A stretch of DNA of 28,984 nucleotides, taken from NCBI GenBank assembly GCA_024364805.1, contig CM044487.1, positions 109,294,817-109,323,800 on the forward strand, in the 5' to 3' direction. Positions 26,749 through 28,984 of this stretch are shown here, one piece after another (positions within the stretch are counted from its first letter, which is position 1; the number at the start of each line of letters is the position of its first letter). A model generated the notes under the pieces. The model saw nothing but the letters and a program-made list of their open reading frames with translations. It ran no database searches and was not told the origin of the DNA. The position numbers were made by a program, and so were the translations under genes. This DNA is from Euprymna scolopes. Taxonomy: Eukaryota; Mollusca; Cephalopoda; Sepiida; Sepiolidae.

Positions 26749-27483
26749 CAGTAATTCCCAACCACCGTGTGTTGGCACATTAATGTGTTGTAGATTGATT
26801 ACTGGTGTGCAGCAAAGAAGTCATAGGTGGAAAACAACTTTCATATCGACCGGAGTCGTTCGTATTAATAAACACGCACACATCATTACTTAGATAATAC
26901 TGTCACGGTCTCAAATCACTGCTCTTTTGTTTTTTGCAAACAACACACTGGTCAACAGAAACAGACATGAAACTTGACACTTCCGGAAATACATCATGAC
27001 CACGTGAGTAAAATAAAAAAGAAAATAGCAACAACTTTTTCTTCAACAACAAAGAAAAGACCAAAATAATATGTTTAAATATATATATATATAAAAAAAA
27101 AGAAGCAATAAAATCAATAATGAATCGATGTTTAAATTGTTAAATATTTCGAACTTATCAATGTTTATAAACGTTAGTAAACGTTATGTTTTATACCATC
27201 TATATCATTTACAATAATAGCAGATTCTTTGTAGGCATTTCTTTTCTTATATTCATGCATTGAGGATTAAGGTTTCAACCAGGAAGATTATGGAAAAATA
27301 CTGAATACCTGATATGATTTTTTTTTATATGAATAAAACTTTTCTTTATATGATCTCAAATTTTTATTATTCCATTGCAAAAAGGTTTTGAGTAGAATGT
27401 ATTCAGTTTTTGTTATAAGAGTGCTGCAAAAGTTAAAGAGCTCAATAGTGTTCTGCCATATAAAAAAAGGTTGGGAACCACCG
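26749..27483. mobile_element. Non-autonomous hAT-type element, 735 bp, with 8-bp target duplication
   Basis: The left end is CAGTAATTCCCAACCACCGT; the right end, read on the minus strand, is CGGTGGTTCCCAACCTTTTT. Both match the CAGTGGTTCCCAACC terminus of hAT-Charlie elements. Flanks are ATCTAAAA (26741-26748) and ATTTAAAA (27484-27491), 7 of 8 identical. GTGTTGGCACATTAATGTG near the left end is a short subterminal repeat. No transposase-like frame is inside. Confidence 0.85.
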
Positions 27484-27573
27484 ATTTAAAAGAACATTTT
27501 AGTTAGATCAAATTCAAACAGAAAAATATGAAAGAGTTTTGGTGAGAGTATGAGAGTGAGAAAAAAAGATGTC

Positions 27574-27574
<1 letters not shown>

Positions 27575-27660
<86 letters not shown>
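27575..27660 (+). repeat. (TA)n microsatellite
   Basis: About 40 TA units with minor interruptions. The IYIYIY minus-strand ORF over it is an artefact. Confidence 0.95.
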
Positions 27661-27661
<1 letters not shown>

Positions 27662-27684
27662 GCAAATTATAAAAATATATATGG

Positions 27685-28011
27685 CAATTAAGCTACACAT
27701 AATATCCCGCGTTTCATCCATACTAGGATTCGTCAGGCTTATGTGAAGAGTTGTGGTTGTCTCGCATTTTCTTATACACACATTCTACTGAGTTTTTAGT
27801 TAGCCAATCAGCTTCTTAGTTTCCACCGCTCCCTTCCTAATCAGCCAATAGGCAGGCACTTATAAGACAAAGACCCAGTCGAACTTGGGTTCAACATTTT
27901 CTTTGTGTGTGCTTTTCTAGCGGGAAGCGTAGATATCTAGTGATCTGACCTATTTTAAACCTAGGTGTAGTTAAATGTGTTTTTTTTTATTATGTTAGTT
28001 TATATATGTAT

Positions 28012-28012
<1 letters not shown>
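27685..28012 (+). promoter_or_regulatory. Repeat-associated promoter-like region with two CCAAT boxes and TATAAG
   Basis: TAGCCAATCAGC (CCAAT 27803-27807) and CAGCCAATAGGC (27845-27849) are followed 12 bp later by TTATAAGA (27861-27866), a recognisable CCAAT/TATA arrangement reading right. GGCAATTAAGCTACACA at about 27682 also occurs at 6169, so the region is partly dispersed repeat. No ORF follows. Possibly an LTR-like or non-coding transcript promoter; I cannot define element ends. Confidence 0.35.
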
Positions 28013-28089
<77 letters not shown>

Positions 28090-28090
28090 G
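28013..28090 (+). repeat. (TA)n microsatellite
   Basis: About 33 TA units flanked by TATG units. Confidence 0.95.
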
Positions 28091-28340
28091 ATAATTTATG
28101 TATATGTATGTTTATTTTATTTATTTATTTTCTATTGTTATTGCTAATTTTAAAATTATTTGTATCGCTATCCTAGAGTAAAGTCTATCCTGTGTACACA
28201 GTTGTTCGCTATTTCGCTCCTACAGTTTTATAGATGTATATTTTAATCTTTTAATTTATAAATACTGAGATTAAAGTCTCCAAGTAAATAAAAAAATCAA
28301 CTTTTAGTATGTACAACACTTCACTTTAAAATGCTGAATT
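28091..28340. other. AT-rich stretch without a recognised feature
   Basis: AATAAA-type sequences occur (about 28287), but there is no gene to which they could belong. Confidence 0.4.
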
Positions 28341-28402
28341 AAAAAACTGGTTGGCATGTTTCTTGTTTACTGAATCAGATATAACATGCCAACCATTTTT
28401 TT
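28341..28402. other. Strong stem-loop (13-bp perfect core, about 20 bp with one mismatch)
   Basis: TGGTTGGCATGTT (28348-28360) pairs perfectly with AACATGCCAACCA (28383-28395), leaving a 22-nt loop. Outside the core a C/T mismatch is followed by six further A:T pairs. The size and shape are compatible with a pre-miRNA or a very short palindromic element. Only RNA data could tell. Confidence 0.5.
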
Positions 28403-28559
28403 TTAGTTTAGTTTTTCTTTCTTTCTGCAGGTTTTATTGTGAATGAATGGGAGAGAAAGAGAAGATAAAAAAAAGAAGTTATCTGTATTTACTGCATTTA
28501 TTATGGGGAAAATTCCTCTCTCCTACAAGAAATACTCTGGATGGGAGAATTAGTCAGAA

Positions 28560-28625
28560 CCAAAGAGGAATGCTTATTCTTGTAACTGTATCCATAGAAA
28601 TAACTGTATATTGCAAAAGCGCTTT
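28560..28625 (+). repeat. Dispersed-repeat fragment shared with 25096
   Basis: GAATGCTTATTCTTGTAACT, GTATCCATAGAAATAACTG parallels GAATGCTGAGTCTTGTAACT, GTATCCCCAGAAATTACTG at 25096-25134. Confidence 0.6.
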
Positions 28626-28903
28626 GTGAGTAGAATGTATTAATTTTTGCATATAAGATATCTGTATAATCCAATAAGAACAGCCTTAAAAATGAGAAAA
28701 CCTTTATAAATAATGAAGAGTAGCTTCTTAGTCTAGCAGGGTTGTTGGGATTGTAAGCATCGTAATTAATATTCTTAATGTTTTTACATCTAACATCTTA
28801 TGCCAGATTGTGAGTTCAACCTCATGTGAAGATACTTCAGAAAAATATTTGATACTGGATATCTAAAAGATATGGAATGTGTAATGAGAGCAGTTTGTCT
28901 TAG

Positions 28904-28984
28904 TGCATTAAATAAGAGTTCAAATTGAATTCTTATTGAGCTATTGCATTAAATAAGAGTTCAATTTGAATTCTTATTACACTA
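28904..28984. repeat. Two tandem 41-bp units, each with a 27-bp near-palindrome
   Basis: TGCATTAAATAAGAGTTCAA occurs at 28904 and 28945. The 27-bp segments at 28911-28937 and 28952-28978 (AATAAGAGTTCAA...TTGAATTCTTATT) are palindromic except for two positions around the centre and one symmetric G/A pair. The array runs to the window edge, so more units may follow outside. Confidence 0.8.

Noticed and set aside
27503-27781. 92-codon minus-strand ORF rich in Tyr-Ile
   Set aside because: It is the translation of a (TA)n microsatellite.

Overview
This window looks like non-coding, repeat-dominated DNA from a large metazoan genome. It is AT-rich and carries long (TA)n, (GA)n/(CT)n and poly-A tracts. 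It also holds non-LTR retrotransposon tails, mariner and hAT DNA transposons, MITEs, solo LTRs and tRNA-like (SINE-type) segments. The mix of short microsatellite-bearing LINE ends, tRNA-like dispersed repeats and very long TA runs is most like a mollusc, probably a cephalopod. That assignment is inference from texture, not from a marker gene. I found no convincing host protein-coding gene, no rRNA, no intact tRNA gene, no operon structure and no CRISPR array.

Layout. 1-900 holds a dispersed-repeat end and a 226-bp tandem duplication of a LINE 3' end with an embedded CT microsatellite. 1015-1725 holds two dispersed repeats (families A and B here). 2178-3590 is a minus-strand LINE C-terminal region present twice in tandem, with a small terminal-inverted-repeat element inserted inside it. 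4263-5371 holds a possible cysteine-rich exon, a hAT-type MITE with an 8-bp target duplication, and an open frame that the MITE appears to interrupt. 5504-7555 contains two copies of one repeat, one split by a MITE and the other by a LINE tail, plus an unrelated repeat with a CCCGG...CCGGG hairpin. 8138-9804 holds two different degenerate mariner elements. 9805-13371 is AT-rich with local duplications and one unclassified repeat.

13407-13826 is a candidate solo LTR. 13930-15030 has more LINE and repeat remnants. 15333-16760 holds unclassified repeats, a minus-strand LINE tail and the second copy of family A. 17221-20015 contains several copies of a repeat family with an internal tRNA-like segment, long TA runs and a diverged ~130-bp tandem array. 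20598-22672 holds a tRNA-like segment, the tail of a second DD37D mariner, a well-bounded solo LTR on the minus strand and another copy of the tRNA-containing family. 23012-25855 has family B copies, a 633-bp-spaced duplication with inverted cores and an 11-unit minisatellite. 26105-28984 has a tiny signal-peptide-like ORF, a tRNA-like segment, a second hAT element with an 8-bp target duplication, promoter-like CCAAT/TATA clusters, a strong hairpin and a pair of tandem palindromes.

The main value of the window is its record of nested insertions: precise empty-site reconstructions, target duplications and insertion order. I found no functional gene system. The leads with possible host function are the 51-codon cysteine-rich exon candidate, the frame interrupted by the hAT element, the short secreted-type ORF and the 28.3-kb hairpin. 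All four are weak without comparative or RNA data.
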